A DNA stretch of 47,743 nt from contig DUNK01000038.1 in assembly GCA_012839355.1 (NCBI GenBank), forward strand, positions 1 to 47,743, given 5' to 3'. Below are positions 1-10,188 of this stretch, piece after piece. This DNA is from Acholeplasma sp. (GTDB lineage: Bacteria; Bacillota_I; Bacilli_A; Acholeplasmatales; UBA5453). The position numbers and the translations under genes were made by a program. The notes beneath the pieces are model-generated. The model worked only from the letters and a program-made list of their open reading frames with translations. It did no database searches and was not told where the DNA came from. Each line of letters opens with the position of its first letter. The first letter of the stretch is position 1.

Positions 1-125
1 ATTAAGGGAATATTTACAACTAACGATAAAAAGAGAATATATAATATTACATATCCTACTTTATCTTTTAAGTATTTTCCTATTTCTGATGGCTGAAATA
101 AATTCGTGTAAATTCTTTTAAACAT
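1..125 (-). CDS. DUF1189-like membrane protein, N-terminal fragment
   Basis: Partial gene running off the left edge; the minus strand reads about 41 codons from an ATG at 125-123. A Shine-Dalgarno AAGGAG lies 7 bases upstream (133-138). The visible start is MFKRIYTNLFQPSEIGKYLK followed by a hydrophobic stretch (VILYILFLSLVV). A short amphipathic N-terminus with 'L(F/Y)xP' and then a first membrane helix is typical of DUF1189 membrane proteins, whose function is unknown. The family assignment rests on this short piece only. It is divergent from mnmM. Confidence 0.5.
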   Translation of the reverse strand, partial: MFKRIYTNLFQPSEIGKYLKDKVGYVILYILFLSLVVNIPL

Positions 126-145
126 TAGCAAACTCCTTATATGTA

Positions 146-154
146 ATTATAGCA
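146..154 (-). promoter_or_regulatory. Extended -10 promoter for the left-edge gene
   Basis: On the minus strand TGCTATAAT carries a perfect -10 hexamer (146-151) with the TGn extension. It lies 20 bases upstream of the ATG at 125. No good -35 is visible at 17 bases, which is acceptable for an extended -10 promoter. Confidence 0.45.
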
Positions 155-199
155 CAAAATTTGATTTATGATACAATAAGAGTAAGAAGAAAAACGCAG

Positions 200-230
200 T
201 TTTTGGCAAATGCTTTAATCGTGCCAAAAA
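200..230 (+). other. Inverted repeat in the mnmM leader
   Basis: TTTTTGGCA (200-208) pairs perfectly with TGCCAAAAA (222-230) around a 13-base loop, in the divergent intergenic region about 50 bases before mnmM. It could be a leader hairpin, a terminator-like structure or an operator. No function can be assigned from sequence alone. Confidence 0.4.
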
Positions 231-283
231 TAAAAATTAAATTTTTAATTTAATATCACATAATTAAAACAAGAGGTTAAAAT

Positions 284-826
284 ATGAGAAAAAAACATAT
301 TCAAGAGTTTGTCCAAAGCTATTTAAAAGAAAACATTAATAAAGATGACATTACTATTGATGCAACAATTGGAAATGGGCATGATACGGCGATTTTAGCA
401 GAATTGTCTAAGTTTGTATATGGTTTTGATATTCAAGAGTTAGCCCTTGTTAACACAACTAATTTACTAAAAGAAAAAGGACTATCTAATTATGAACTTA
501 TAAACGATAGTCACGAAAACATCTTAAATTATATTAAAGATTTCAAATGTATAGTTTTTAATTTAGGTTACTTACCGAATAGCGATAAAAAAATTACAAC
601 AACCAAAAAAACAACTCTTAAAACTTTAAAATCACTTACTTCTTATTTAAAACAAAACCAGTTTATAATTATTACTTGTTATCCTGGTCATCAAGAAGGC
701 AAAATGGAGGCTGATGCTGTTTTAGACTTTGTCGGCAAATTAAATAGTAGTTTTAGTGTTTCAAAGTATGAATTAATTAACAAAGACAACAAACCACCAT
801 TTGTAGTAATAATAGAAAAAGGCTAG
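284..826 (+). CDS. mnmM: tRNA mnm5s2U34 methyltransferase MnmM (YtqB family)
   Basis: Class I SAM-dependent methyltransferase of 180 aa. The SAM-binding motif I is DATIGNGHDT (residues 26-35), followed by the acidic residue of strand 2 (VYGFDIQ). The substrate-side motif NLGYLP is near residue 95, with YPGH further on. These features and the length match the YtqB family, shown in Bacillus to convert nm5s2U to mnm5s2U at the tRNA wobble position. The start has AAGAGG 7 bases upstream (271-276). It is the only clear plus-strand gene here, convergent with leuS and sharing a bidirectional terminator with it. Family call is confident; exact tRNA targets are inferred from homologues. Confidence 0.85.
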   Translation: MRKKHIQEFVQSYLKENINKDDITIDATIGNGHDTAILAELSKFVYGFDIQELALVNTTNLLKEKGLSNYELINDSHENILNYIKDFKCIVFNLGYLPNSDKKITTTKKTTLKTLKSLTSYLKQNQFIIITCYPGHQEGKMEADAVLDFVGKLNSSFSVSKYELINKDNKPPFVVIIEKG

Positions 827-842
827 AATGTTCTAGCCTTTT
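817..842. terminator. Bidirectional rho-independent terminator (mnmM/leuS)
   Basis: Perfect inverted repeat AAAAGGCTAGAA / TTCTAGCCTTTT around a tiny loop, between the convergent mnmM and leuS and overlapping the mnmM stop. T-runs follow on both strands (TTTT on plus, TTTTTC on minus), so it can serve both genes. Confidence 0.85.
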
Positions 843-3241
843 ACAACTATATTTACAAGTTTATTTGGTACAACAATTACCTTAACTATTTGTTTCCCTG
901 ACGTGTGTCTAACGACATTACCTAACGACAGGGCTTTTTCTTTTAATTCATCTTCTGATAAATCCATCTTAACCGTTGTTTTATCACGTGTTTTACCATT
1001 AACTTGAACGACTATTTCTGTCTCTTCTAAAACAAGTTTATTTTCATCATATGTAGGCCACTGTTCATAGGCAATACTATGTTTTCTATTAAAGACTGTC
1101 GCATATAATTCCTCAGTAATATGTGGGCAAATAGGATTTAATAATTTTAGAAATCCTATTGCTTGATTACGTGAAAACTTTTTCGCTTTATATACATCAT
1201 TAACAAATGTCATCATTTGACTAATTGCTGTATTAAAACTTAATGTCTCATAATCCTGAGTAACTTTTTTAACTGTGAAATTATAACTGTATTCTAACTC
1301 TTCTACTTCATCTTCTATCGGAAAATAATACATTCTCCAAACACGATCTAAAAAGCGTTTAGAACCATCAATTGCATCGGTTTGCCATGGTTTATCAGCA
1401 GTTAAAGGTCCCAAGAACATTTCAAACAATCTTAAAGTGTCAGCACCATGTGATTCATAAATAACATCTGGACTAAGAACATTCCCTCTGCTTTTACTCA
1501 TCTTTTGATTATCTTCACCGAGAATCATGCCTTGATTTACTAATTTTATAAATGGTTCTTTTGAATGAACAATACCTAAATCATATAAAAACTTATGCCA
1601 AAATCTCGAATACAACAAATGCCCAACAGCGTGTTCTGCTCCACCAATATATAAATCCACTGGTAACCAGTCTTTTAATTCCGCTTTGGCATCTTCTGAA
1701 TTCAAAGGAATAAAATCATAAATTGTTTTTAAAACATAACCAATATAATACCAACTTGAGCCAGCAAGCTGCGGCATTGTATTAGTGTCTCGTTTATACA
1801 TTTTTCCATCTTTTTCTACATATAGCCAATCATGATTATTGGCAAGCGGTGATTCGCCTGTCCCTGAAGGACGAATATTATCCATTTTTGGTAATGTTAA
1901 TGGTAATTCTTCAAGTGGTAACGGATAAATTTTTCCATCTTCGTCAATTAATACTGGAAATGGTTCTCCCCAATATCTTTGACGTGAAAAGACCCAATCT
2001 CTTAATCTATATGTAATGTCTTTTCTCGCTTTATTTTCAGTTTGAAGTCTTTCAACAACTTTATTAGTTGCTTCTTCATTATTTAAACCATTTAAATAGT
2101 TACTATTAATATGGATTCCATCACCAACATATGGTAATTCATCTGCTTGGACTACTTCTTTAATATCTAAGTCGTGCTTTTTCGCAAACTCATAATCTCT
2201 TTCGTCATGAGCAGGAACAGCCATAACTGAACCTGTACCATAATTATATAAAACATAATCAGCAATCCAAATTGGAATCTTTTTATTATTAGCAGGATTT
2301 ATCGCAAAGGCACCAGTAAATACTCCGGTCTTTTCCTTACTTAAATCGCCTCTATCTAAATCTGTTTTTTGCTTAGTTGCTTCTATATATTTTAAAACTT
2401 CGTCTCTTTCATCTTCTGTTGTAATTTCTAATACAAGCGGGTGTTCTGGTGCTAATACACAATAAGTTGCCCCAAATAAAGTATCTGCTCTTGTAGTAAA
2501 CACTTCAAAGGAAAGATCCATTTGATAAACATCAAATTTAATAACTGCACCTTCACTTCTACCAATCCAGTTTCTTTGCATTTCTTTAATGTTAGGTGGC
2601 CAATCAAGTAACTCTAAATCATTTAAAAGTCTATCTGCATATTCAGTTATTTTTAATACCCATTGTTGCATTTTCTTTTTAACAACCGGATATCCACCGC
2701 GCTCAGAAACCATTTTGCCATCAACAATTTCGATTTCGTCATTCGCTAAAACTGTTCCTAAACCCTCGCAAAAATTAGCCTCAACATCTCTTCGTTCAGC
2801 CAATCCCGCTTCTAATAGTTTTGTAAAAATCCATTGAGTCCATTTATAAAAATCTTCATCTGCTGTCGCAAACTCTCTATCCCAGTCAATACCTGAACCA
2901 GCTCTAATAATTTGTCTTTTAAAATTATCAATATTTTTATATGTGAAGACTCTTGGATCATTTCCAGTTTGTAATGCATATTGCTCTGCAGGCAAGCCAA
3001 AAGCATCCCATCCCATTGGATGAAGCACATTATACCCTTGCATTCTTTTGAAACGGCTCATTATATCTGTTGCAGTATAAGATGCAATATGCCCAACATG
3101 AAGTCCGTCCGCGCTTGGATAAGGAAACATGTTTAACACATAATATTTCGGTTTAATTTTATCTTTTTCGGTTTTGAAAGTTTTATTTTCTAACCAATAA
3201 TTTTGCCATTTTTTCTCTATGGTTTTAAAATCATACGCCAT
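833..3241 (-). CDS. leuS: Leucyl-tRNA synthetase
   Basis: Class Ia aminoacyl-tRNA synthetase that charges tRNA-Leu in the cytosol; 802 aa from the chosen start, normal for bacterial LeuRS. HIGH-type motif HVGH is near residue 48, the CP1 editing domain is in the first half (T-rich stretch [20 protein letters not shown]), the KMSKS loop is present as KMSKSRGN, and an anticodon-binding and C-terminal domain follows. I chose the ATG at 3241-3239 because GGAGAG (3247-3252) sits 5 bases upstream; the frame stays open 8 codons further without a better start. No T-box leader is visible in the short upstream gap. Ends with TAG inside the shared terminator region. Confidence 0.97.
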   Translation of the reverse strand: MAYDFKTIEKKWQNYWLENKTFKTEKDKIKPKYYVLNMFPYPSADGLHVGHIASYTATDIMSRFKRMQGYNVLHPMGWDAFGLPAEQYALQTGNDPRVFTYKNIDNFKRQIIRAGSGIDWDREFATADEDFYKWTQWIFTKLLEAGLAERRDVEANFCEGLGTVLANDEIEIVDGKMVSERGGYPVVKKKMQQWVLKITEYADRLLNDLELLDWPPNIKEMQRNWIGRSEGAVIKFDVYQMDLSFEVFTTRADTLFGATYCVLAPEHPLVLEITTEDERDEVLKYIEATKQKTDLDRGDLSKEKTGVFTGAFAINPANNKKIPIWIADYVLYNYGTGSVMAVPAHDERDYEFAKKHDLDIKEVVQADELPYVGDGIHINSNYLNGLNNEEATNKVVERLQTENKARKDITYRLRDWVFSRQRYWGEPFPVLIDEDGKIYPLPLEELPLTLPKMDNIRPSGTGESPLANNHDWLYVEKDGKMYKRDTNTMPQLAGSSWYYIGYVLKTIYDFIPLNSEDAKAELKDWLPVDLYIGGAEHAVGHLLYSRFWHKFLYDLGIVHSKEPFIKLVNQGMILGEDNQKMSKSRGNVLSPDVIYESHGADTLRLFEMFLGPLTADKPWQTDAIDGSKRFLDRVWRMYYFPIEDEVEELEYSYNFTVKKVTQDYETLSFNTAISQMMTFVNDVYKAKKFSRNQAIGFLKLLNPICPHITEELYATVFNRKHSIAYEQWPTYDENKLVLEETEIVVQVNGKTRDKTTVKMDLSEDELKEKALSLGNVVRHTSGKQIVKVIVVPNKLVNIVVKG

Positions 3242-3297
3242 AATATCTCTCCTATACAAAAACAATTATAACATATTTTTTTATATTTACTCTAAAA

Positions 3298-3320
3298 AAA
3301 TAAGGGATTAACCCTTATTT
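3298..3320 (-). terminator. Terminator after acpP
   Basis: AAATAAGGG / CCCTTATTT form a 9-bp stem overlapping the acpP stop; on the minus strand the stem runs into a T-tract (TTTTTTT). It separates acpP from leuS. Confidence 0.85.
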
Positions 3321-3544
3321 GTTTCTGCTTCAATTAATTTTACTAATTGTGCGACTGTTTTAACTTCCATCGCCGCATCATCAGGAATCATAATATCGAA
3401 CTCATCTTCAATAGACATTATTAGTTCTACAGCATCCAATGAATCTGCGCCTAAATCATCTTGAATGTTTGTCTCTAAGGTTATTTTTTCAATATCAAAT
3501 CCTAATTCATCTGCAATTATTTCTTTTACTTTTTCTAAAATCAT
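3308..3544 (-). CDS. acpP: Acyl carrier protein
   Basis: Small acidic protein of 78 aa with the 4'-phosphopantetheine attachment motif GADSLDAVE, modified serine near residue 35. It carries acyl chains in fatty acid or phospholipid synthesis in the cytosol. No fab genes are adjacent. The ATG at 3544 is the only in-frame start: a TGA closes the frame 9 bases upstream. The nearest Shine-Dalgarno (AAAGGAG, 3559-3565) is 14 bases away, longer than usual. Confidence 0.95.
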   Translation of the reverse strand: MILEKVKEIIADELGFDIEKITLETNIQDDLGADSLDAVELIMSIEDEFDIMIPDDAAMEVKTVAQLVKLIEAETNKG

Positions 3545-3601
3545 AACTTTTCACCATGCTCCTTTAATTCTTTTTATATTACAAAATAAAAACTTACTAT
3601 C

Positions 3602-3630
3602 ATTATATCATAAAGCGTTTATTTGCAAAC
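3602..3630 (-). promoter_or_regulatory. Promoter of acpP
   Basis: The minus strand carries TGATATAAT, an extended perfect -10 (hexamer at 3602-3607), with a TTTGCA-like -35 about 16 bases upstream. It lies about 58 bases before the acpP ATG. Confidence 0.55.
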
Positions 3631-3663
3631 TTAAAGTCCTTTAATATCGCTATTTTAACATAT

Positions 3664-4632
3664 TTAAACTATTTGAACCGGTTCTTTGTACGGTCTTGTA
3701 AATTGTTTTTTTATTAGGTAATATGGTTCTTTAACTGTTAAGACACTAATAAGTGCCAACAATCCTACTCTTCCACCAATATTTATAAAACTTGTTCCTA
3801 CAAAAATACAAAAACTAAAAATTATACTTGCAATTATCATAATAAAATAATCATCTTTTTGATTTTTATTAGACATTCCTAAAAGCGCTGAACCATAAAT
3901 TATTGAACTAAATTCTAAACTTTTGGTAGCAGGAATTAATAAATATACACTTCCTAACAATATTACTATTCCATAGGCAATTGTCGGCCCTAAATTAAAA
4001 TCATTATTTAAAATGAATGTTAGTAATGCAGCGATAAATGATACTAATAAAATAAACAATAATTGCATATTATCTTTTGGTAAACCATTACCTAAAACTT
4101 CTCCAAAAAACATCAATACAATTATGCCTCCAACAAAAGCAATAGTCCCTGATTTTCCACCAATACCGACAAAAACCTCTTTTAAAAGTGTATTAAAGAT
4201 TCCTGCAAACACAGATATAAATATAATTCCAAAATATCCTGTGTACTGACATAAACCTGCACCAATAATAGCTCCTAAAACTGCTTCTGCGGTATATTTC
4301 TTCACTAACAAACCTGTAATAATTGCTACAAGTCCAACTGTTATATTTTTATCTATGTTAATTTCTGTCCCAAAGAAATATACAACTAATGCTCCAGTTA
4401 AAATTGCAATAAAGGAAAAAATTTCTTCTTCATCTAATTCACTAAACTCTGCTTTTTTTATTATCCTTATAAAAACAATAACAGCGGCAATAATAAATAG
4501 AAAATCTATTATAGAAAATAACACTAAAAAGCCTATTGATAGCAAATAAGCTTCCCTCGTTAAAAACATTAGTTTAATAGCACTCACCAAAAAAGTAATT
4601 ATAGCGCCAATTATTGCTAAATGTTTTCTCAT
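3664..4632 (-). CDS. Polytopic membrane protein of unknown function
   Basis: 322 aa, almost entirely hydrophobic, with about ten predicted membrane segments and one charged loop near residues 62-72 (KKAEFSELDEEE). Glycine-rich helices in the middle (LGAIIGAGL, GGIIVLMFFG) suggest a packed helical bundle. I do not recognise a family and see no transporter or enzyme signature. The start has GGGGGA 5 bases upstream. It follows the DUF2188 gene across a terminator hairpin; no separate promoter is obvious, so it may depend on read-through. Confidence 0.7.
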   Translation of the reverse strand: MRKHLAIIGAIITFLVSAIKLMFLTREAYLLSIGFLVLFSIIDFLFIIAAVIVFIRIIKKAEFSELDEEEIFSFIAILTGALVVYFFGTEINIDKNITVGLVAIITGLLVKKYTAEAVLGAIIGAGLCQYTGYFGIIFISVFAGIFNTLLKEVFVGIGGKSGTIAFVGGIIVLMFFGEVLGNGLPKDNMQLLFILLVSFIAALLTFILNNDFNLGPTIAYGIVILLGSVYLLIPATKSLEFSSIIYGSALLGMSNKNQKDDYFIMIIASIIFSFCIFVGTSFINIGGRVGLLALISVLTVKEPYYLIKKQFTRPYKEPVQIV

Positions 4633-4656
4633 TTTTCCCCCATTATTTTATTTCAA

Positions 4657-4686
4657 AATACAACGGACAATTTAGTCCGTTGTATT
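4657..4686 (-). terminator. Strong hairpin terminator after the DUF2188 gene
   Basis: Perfect 12-bp stem AATACAACGGAC / GTCCGTTGTATT with a 6-base loop, 22 bases past the stop of the upstream gene. The minus strand continues with TTTTG, a short U-tract. It sits just before the next minus-strand gene and so may act as a partial terminator. Confidence 0.75.
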
Positions 4687-4708
4687 ATCTAAAAAAGTTA
4701 AACAAATA

Positions 4709-5149
4709 CTAGTAGTTTTGTTTTCTGATTTTTCCATCCATCTTATGAATCACAATACTGCCGTCTGCTTTCTTAGCAAGATCTTCAGCAAATTTAATTG
4801 CTTCTGCTTGTGTATCAAAGTGTTGAATTGTCATTCTTGAACCTTGTTTTCTAACGCGCCATCTTTTGTAGTTAGGATTTTTTTCATCATTATTTAATAA
4901 AACATGATAAATATCCTTAACTTCTGATGCTGGTTTTGCTTCTGCTTTTGCCGCTGGCTTCGCTGCTGGTTTCGCTGCAGGTTTTGCTGCTGGCTTAGCT
5001 GCTTCTTTTTTCTCTACTTTTTCTTGAGCAGCTGGTTTTGCTGCAACTGTTTCTTTTTTAGGTTCTGCTGGTTTTTCTTCAACCTTTTTCTCTACCTTTT
5101 TTTCTTCTTTAACTTTTTTGTCTTTCTTTTTTCTTCTGAAAAAACACAT
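4709..5149 (-). CDS. Lys/Ala-rich protein with C-terminal DUF2188 domain
   Basis: 146 aa in two parts. Residues 1-78 are low-complexity and strongly basic: a CFFRRKKKDKK start, Lys/Glu repeats, then an AAKP repeat tract at residues 50-68 like histone-H1 or nucleoid-protein tails. Residues 79-146 match the DUF2188 fold (YHVLLNN..W.VRKQGS, FDTQAEAIKFAEDLAKK, SIVIHKMDGKI). DUF2188 function is unknown; the basic tail suggests nucleic-acid or polyanion binding (inference). The start is supported by GGGAGG 9 bases upstream and a -10/-35 promoter further up. It is a single-gene unit with its own terminator. Confidence 0.8.
   Translation of the reverse strand: MCFFRRKKKDKKVKEEKKVEKKVEEKPAEPKKETVAAKPAAQEKVEKKEAAKPAAKPAAKPAAKPAAKAEAKPASEVKDIYHVLLNNDEKNPNYKRWRVRKQGSRMTIQHFDTQAEAIKFAEDLAKKADGSIVIHKMDGKIRKQNY
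4946..5002. repeat. Tandem repeat encoding AAKP units
   Basis: About five 12-bp units encode the AAKP repeats of the DUF2188 protein. The units vary at the third base (gctgctggc, gctgctggt, gctgcaggt), so the peptide repeat looks selected rather than produced by very recent slippage. Confidence 0.75.
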
Positions 5150-5181
5150 TTTTATCCCTGCCTCCCAATTTATTTAACAAT

Positions 5182-5210
5182 ATTATATATTATCAACATA
5201 AATTAAACAA
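5182..5210 (-). promoter_or_regulatory. Promoter of the DUF2188 gene
   Basis: Minus strand TTGTTT (5205-5210), a 17-base spacer, then a perfect TATAAT (5182-5187), 33 bases before the start codon. The rest of the 5150-5307 gap shows only AT-rich sequence. Confidence 0.6.
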
Positions 5211-5307
5211 GTTGTTTTAATGTTTTAATACAATGTAAAACATTTGTTATTTCATATATAACATGTCTATTTCACACATATAATTACGCATTGAAAGAGC
5301 CTATTTT

Positions 5308-6792
5308 CTAAACTATTTTCTTAATTTCCACAAATTCTTCTTTTGTATACCCATATAGTTTTTTTGTTCCTAGTAACTTTCTATAATGAAAACTAATATT
5401 GCCGATCTTCATAAGTTGGTGAAATGGGTGTTGCGTATATGCTGTATTTTGGATTTTATTCCTTCTTATTAAACTTCTAACTATGGTATACGAACCAGTT
5501 CTAATTATTAAATCCTTAGTTATATCATAGCCATGATTATTCATTCGTTTATCTAATGCGTCTACTAATATGATATAGCCAATTATTAAATTGAGGACTA
5601 TTATTAAATATGTAGATTTAGCTATTAAAAACATTATGGCAATAAAAGGTAATGCTATTGTCGGTAATATTAATGGCAAGAAAATAAAATTAGTTTTTCT
5701 TAATCTTGTCGGACCAACAAATGTATCTGTAATTAGCCTTTCAGCATCTAAAATTTTTAATACTTCTAATGTTTTATCATAATTTGCAATTGGTAAAATA
5801 TATTTACTCTCGTAATTCGAATTATCATTTTGATCTTGTTGGTTAAATTCACCTATACCAATAATTGATGATTCTAAACTATATTTATCAAAGAGTCTTA
5901 AACCGATAGATTGTCTTAAATAAAGAGCATTAATTCTATCTTTCTTAAATTTAAAATACTTCTTGCTAAATAATCCATATTCATATTCAATAAAATCATC
6001 TTTTAACTTTAACTTGTACTGATAAAATGTCATATAAGTTGCTAATCCGAAAAGAAAGGTTATCAGCGCTAAAATAACAACTATAGCAGCAATTGTTAAT
6101 AATATTGCTTGAATGAAAGTAAATTCATTATCTTCAAAATAATATGCCACTTGCATAGAAGATGTAATAAACATTGTTGCAACAACAATAGTTGCTAAAT
6201 AACCAGGTCTTAATATACCAAACAAAAATAATTCTTTACCTGAGGCAGCATAAATAACATTTTCTTCTTTTATTTCTATACTATCAAACTCCTCTGGATT
6301 AGGAAGCACTAAATCTTTATTGTTCTTTTTATTTTCTAAATATTCTTTTAATGCTAACGCATAATCTTTTTCTAGTGCTAATTTTCCTTCTGGATGCGGT
6401 GATGCAGTTGTATCTGTTTCTATTTCAATTGTACTAATTCCTATTATTCTATCTAATAAACTTCTTTTAACCGCAATCATATTTATATTTTCATAAGGAA
6501 TCTTGCGTTGTTTTTTATTGATGAGCCCTGACTCAACCACAAAACTATTTCCATCATCATAAAAAACACGTCTACGCATCAAAATCCAACCAAAAACTAA
6601 ACCTAGTATTAATGGTATAACGCCCGACAAGATAAATCCTACGAAAGTATATGTGTTTTGTAGATTAAGTCCTTGTTCCTCTTCTAGAGAAGCAATAACA
6701 GCAACATATATAAATGGTATAATTATTGAACACACCACTGTTGTAAGAACTCTAGATATGTAGTTTTTCTTAGTGATATGATATTTATTCAT
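5308..6792 (-). CDS. ydbT: YdbT-like membrane protein with bacterial PH domains
   Basis: 494 aa. Paired membrane helices near residues 13-70, 185-250 and 360-410 alternate with three YdbS/YdbT-type bPH_2 domains: residues about 72-135 (VFYDDGNSFVVESGLI, KIPYENINM), about 255-330 (FIEYEYGLFSKKYFKFKKDRI) and about 415-480 (GYDITKDLIIRTGSYTIVRSL). It overlaps its partner ydbS by 8 bp, the order seen in Bacillus ydbST. There the pair is in the sigma-W regulon and linked to resistance to secreted antimicrobial compounds; applying that role here is inference. Molecular function is unknown. Confidence 0.75.
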   Translation of the reverse strand: MNKYHITKKNYISRVLTTVVCSIIIPFIYVAVIASLEEEQGLNLQNTYTFVGFILSGVIPLILGLVFGWILMRRRVFYDDGNSFVVESGLINKKQRKIPYENINMIAVKRSLLDRIIGISTIEIETDTTASPHPEGKLALEKDYALALKEYLENKKNNKDLVLPNPEEFDSIEIKEENVIYAASGKELFLFGILRPGYLATIVVATMFITSSMQVAYYFEDNEFTFIQAILLTIAAIVVILALITFLFGLATYMTFYQYKLKLKDDFIEYEYGLFSKKYFKFKKDRINALYLRQSIGLRLFDKYSLESSIIGIGEFNQQDQNDNSNYESKYILPIANYDKTLEVLKILDAERLITDTFVGPTRLRKTNFIFLPLILPTIALPFIAIMFLIAKSTYLIIVLNLIIGYIILVDALDKRMNNHGYDITKDLIIRTGSYTIVRSLIRRNKIQNTAYTQHPFHQLMKIGNISFHYRKLLGTKKLYGYTKEEFVEIKKIV

Positions 6793-7276
6793 CCTTTAAT
6801 TTCTCATCTAAATTTAAATAGCTGTTTAGCTTTTCTTGAATGCTTGCAACAACTTCATTTGCTTGTTCATTTTCTAAGCCAATAATATTAGTCAAAGACC
6901 CTGCAGTAACTATAACAACTGTTGCTTGTTTCATTAATATTTGAATTGGTCCTTGACGTTTTTCAATGTGTTGAATTCTCTTAATTGGAACATTCACTTG
7001 TTGTCTAAACAAAACCCCTGTCTCAATAACAATCTCTTCTTCACTAATCAAATAGCCATGTTTTTTATAAACATAGAAAGGTAAAATGAAATTGTATATT
7101 AATGCAAGCAGCGTTAAAAAGCTTGCCACTCCTATTAAGATGTATCTTAAAATAATTTCATCATACTCTTTAGCAGGAATCAATAATACAATAACTAAAA
7201 ACGCGTAAACAAAAAGACTGATGATTGTTCTTTTAATAAATACATATAAATTAATTTTCTTTGCAAGTTTATTCAT
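6785..7276 (-). CDS. ydbS: YdbS-like membrane protein with one bPH_2 domain
   Basis: 163 aa: two N-terminal membrane helices (residues about 14-35 and 42-66), then one bPH_2 domain (GYLISEEEIVIETGVLFRQQ, VPIKRIQHIEKRQGPIQ). The start has AAGGGG 7 bases upstream. It is co-transcribed with and overlaps the YdbT-like gene, the usual arrangement of this pair, which probably forms one membrane complex. Confidence 0.75.
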   Translation of the reverse strand: MNKLAKKINLYVFIKRTIISLFVYAFLVIVLLIPAKEYDEIILRYILIGVASFLTLLALIYNFILPFYVYKKHGYLISEEEIVIETGVLFRQQVNVPIKRIQHIEKRQGPIQILMKQATVVIVTAGSLTNIIGLENEQANEVVASIQEKLNSYLNLDEKLKDE

Positions 7277-7361
7277 AAACTTTCCCCTTTTTTTCTTGCT
7301 TCTTCAACTTTATTTTAACATGTTTTAAGACATTAAAGTAATAATGTACATTTTTACCTTT

Positions 7362-7381
7362 TTTTTACACATGTGTAAAAA
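7362..7381. promoter_or_regulatory. 20-bp perfect palindrome upstream of the ydbS-like gene
   Basis: TTTTTACACATGTGTAAAAA is a perfect palindrome with no loop. It lies in the 134-bp gap between the glycosyltransferase terminator and the ydbS-like start, about 85 bases before the ATG. A loop-free palindrome fits a dimeric repressor operator better than a terminator. A weak extended -10 (TGTTAAAAT) lies downstream. No regulator is identified. Confidence 0.4.
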
Positions 7382-7392
7382 TCTTGTAAGGT

Positions 7393-7427
7393 TATAAAAA
7401 ACCCCTTTTGCTAAAAAGGAGGTTTTT
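7393..7427 (-). terminator. Terminator of the glycosyltransferase gene
   Basis: On the minus strand, an AAAACC(T)CCTTTT arm pairs with AAAAGGGGTTTT with one bulged base, followed by a T6 tract. The stem overlaps the stop codon at 7411-7413. Confidence 0.8.
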
Positions 7428-8535
7428 CTTTATTTTTCTTATTTCTTGCGTTCTTTTTATCGATTTTTGCTTGCTTCTTTGCATTCTTTTTATCGATCTT
7501 TGCTTGTTTCTTTCTTCTTATTAATGATAAACCATTATAGTAATCTATCCAAAGATTTTTAACATTTTCTCTTGAGTAAAATTCTTTAACGCTTAAAGCG
7601 TGTCTTACTGCTATGTTGTAGTAATCTTTATCTTTACTTAACTTATCAATTGTTTCTACAAAGCCATCTACATCGCTTGCTCTATAATAACCATCTAATA
7701 AAACAGGTTCAAATAGTTTTAAGTCTCTAACAAAGATTGGATTTTCGCAACTGCATGACTCTAATATTGCCATTGGAAATAACTCATTAAATGATGGCAT
7801 AAATAATAAATCTGACATGTTATAAAAGTCTGTCATTTTTTCTCTATCAAGAATGCCTACAAACTCAACATTTTTAGGCGGATTATCCATAATTTCTTTT
7901 AATTCTTTATAACCATCTGTTATTTTACCAAACGAGAATCCTCCAGCCCAAATAAATCTAACATGTGGTAGTCGTTTAGCTGTTTCAACAAAATCAACTA
8001 CACCTTTTCTTTGTTGAACTTGACCAACACCAACTACAACAAATTCATCTTCTTTAACATTAAATTCTTTTCTAACTTCATTTCTTCTTGCTTTATCATA
8101 CTTATAAAAGACTTTTTCATTAACGAAGTTAGGTATATATGTAATTCTTTCTTCTTTTATGTTGAACTTAACTAACTCTTCAATAAATGATGGGTTTACT
8201 ACAACTATATGGTCGCTATTACGATAAATACTCAATACATATTTTTTAAACATTCCCATAAATAATCTTGGTAGTTTAATTGATCCTTCTAATGTATCAG
8301 GTAAAAAGTGAACATGAGTAACTACAGGTTTTTTAGAATATTTAGCTCCGAAATAACTCTTTGGATTAACTGTGTGTAAATGTAAAATGTCATGTTTCCC
8401 CCTTTTATTTACTAACACATTAAAATGTTCGTCAGCCTTAGTCTCGATAAGATTAATTTGTTCTTTAGTTGCTGATAATACTCCTTGGCCTTTAATCTTT
8501 TCGCCAGTATAAATCATCTTTATAGTTCTTTTCAT
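7411..8535 (-). CDS. GT4-family glycosyltransferase, probably glycolipid synthesis
   Basis: 374 aa from the chosen ATG. GT-B fold: the N-terminal domain has GQGVLSA and a DILHLHTVNP strand; the C-terminal domain has the donor-binding GVGQVQQRKG and the NELFPMAILESCSC segment typical of GT4 retaining enzymes (E-x7-E type). It resembles Gram-positive/mollicute diacylglycerol glucosyl- or galactosyltransferases that make membrane glycolipids; the acceptor is inference. Start: AAAAGGG directly abuts the first ATG, so the second ATG (8535) at 6 bases is preferred. The last 35 residues are a Lys-rich tail with a duplicated 11-residue unit, perhaps for membrane association. Confidence 0.75.
   Translation of the reverse strand: MKRTIKMIYTGEKIKGQGVLSATKEQINLIETKADEHFNVLVNKRGKHDILHLHTVNPKSYFGAKYSKKPVVTHVHFLPDTLEGSIKLPRLFMGMFKKYVLSIYRNSDHIVVVNPSFIEELVKFNIKEERITYIPNFVNEKVFYKYDKARRNEVRKEFNVKEDEFVVVGVGQVQQRKGVVDFVETAKRLPHVRFIWAGGFSFGKITDGYKELKEIMDNPPKNVEFVGILDREKMTDFYNMSDLLFMPSFNELFPMAILESCSCENPIFVRDLKLFEPVLLDGYYRASDVDGFVETIDKLSKDKDYYNIAVRHALSVKEFYSRENVKNLWIDYYNGLSLIRRKKQAKIDKKNAKKQAKIDKKNARNKKNKEKPPF
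7447..7512. repeat. Two tandem 33-bp units encoding the Lys-rich tail
   Basis: Two adjacent, nearly identical 33-base units encode KKQAKIDKKNA twice at the C-terminus of the glycosyltransferase. The high DNA identity suggests a recent in-frame duplication. Confidence 0.7.
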
Positions 8536-8574
8536 AATCATCCCTTTTCTTATAAATATTATTTATTCTAAATA

Positions 8575-8604
8575 ATTATACCTTTTTTAAAGTCATAAGT
8601 CCAA
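8575..8604 (-). promoter_or_regulatory. Promoter of the glycosyltransferase gene
   Basis: Minus strand perfect TATAAT (8575-8580) with a TTGGAC -35 (8599-8604) at 18 bases, about 40 bases before the start. Confidence 0.5.
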
Positions 8605-8616
8605 TAAGCCTATATA

Positions 8617-10173
<1,557 letters not shown>

Positions 10174-10188
10174 TTTATAGTCTCTTAA

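Noticed and set aside
3242-3300. Possible T-box leader for leuS
   Set aside because: The gap between acpP and leuS is only 66 bases and contains the acpP terminator; there is no room for a T-box and no T-box core sequence.
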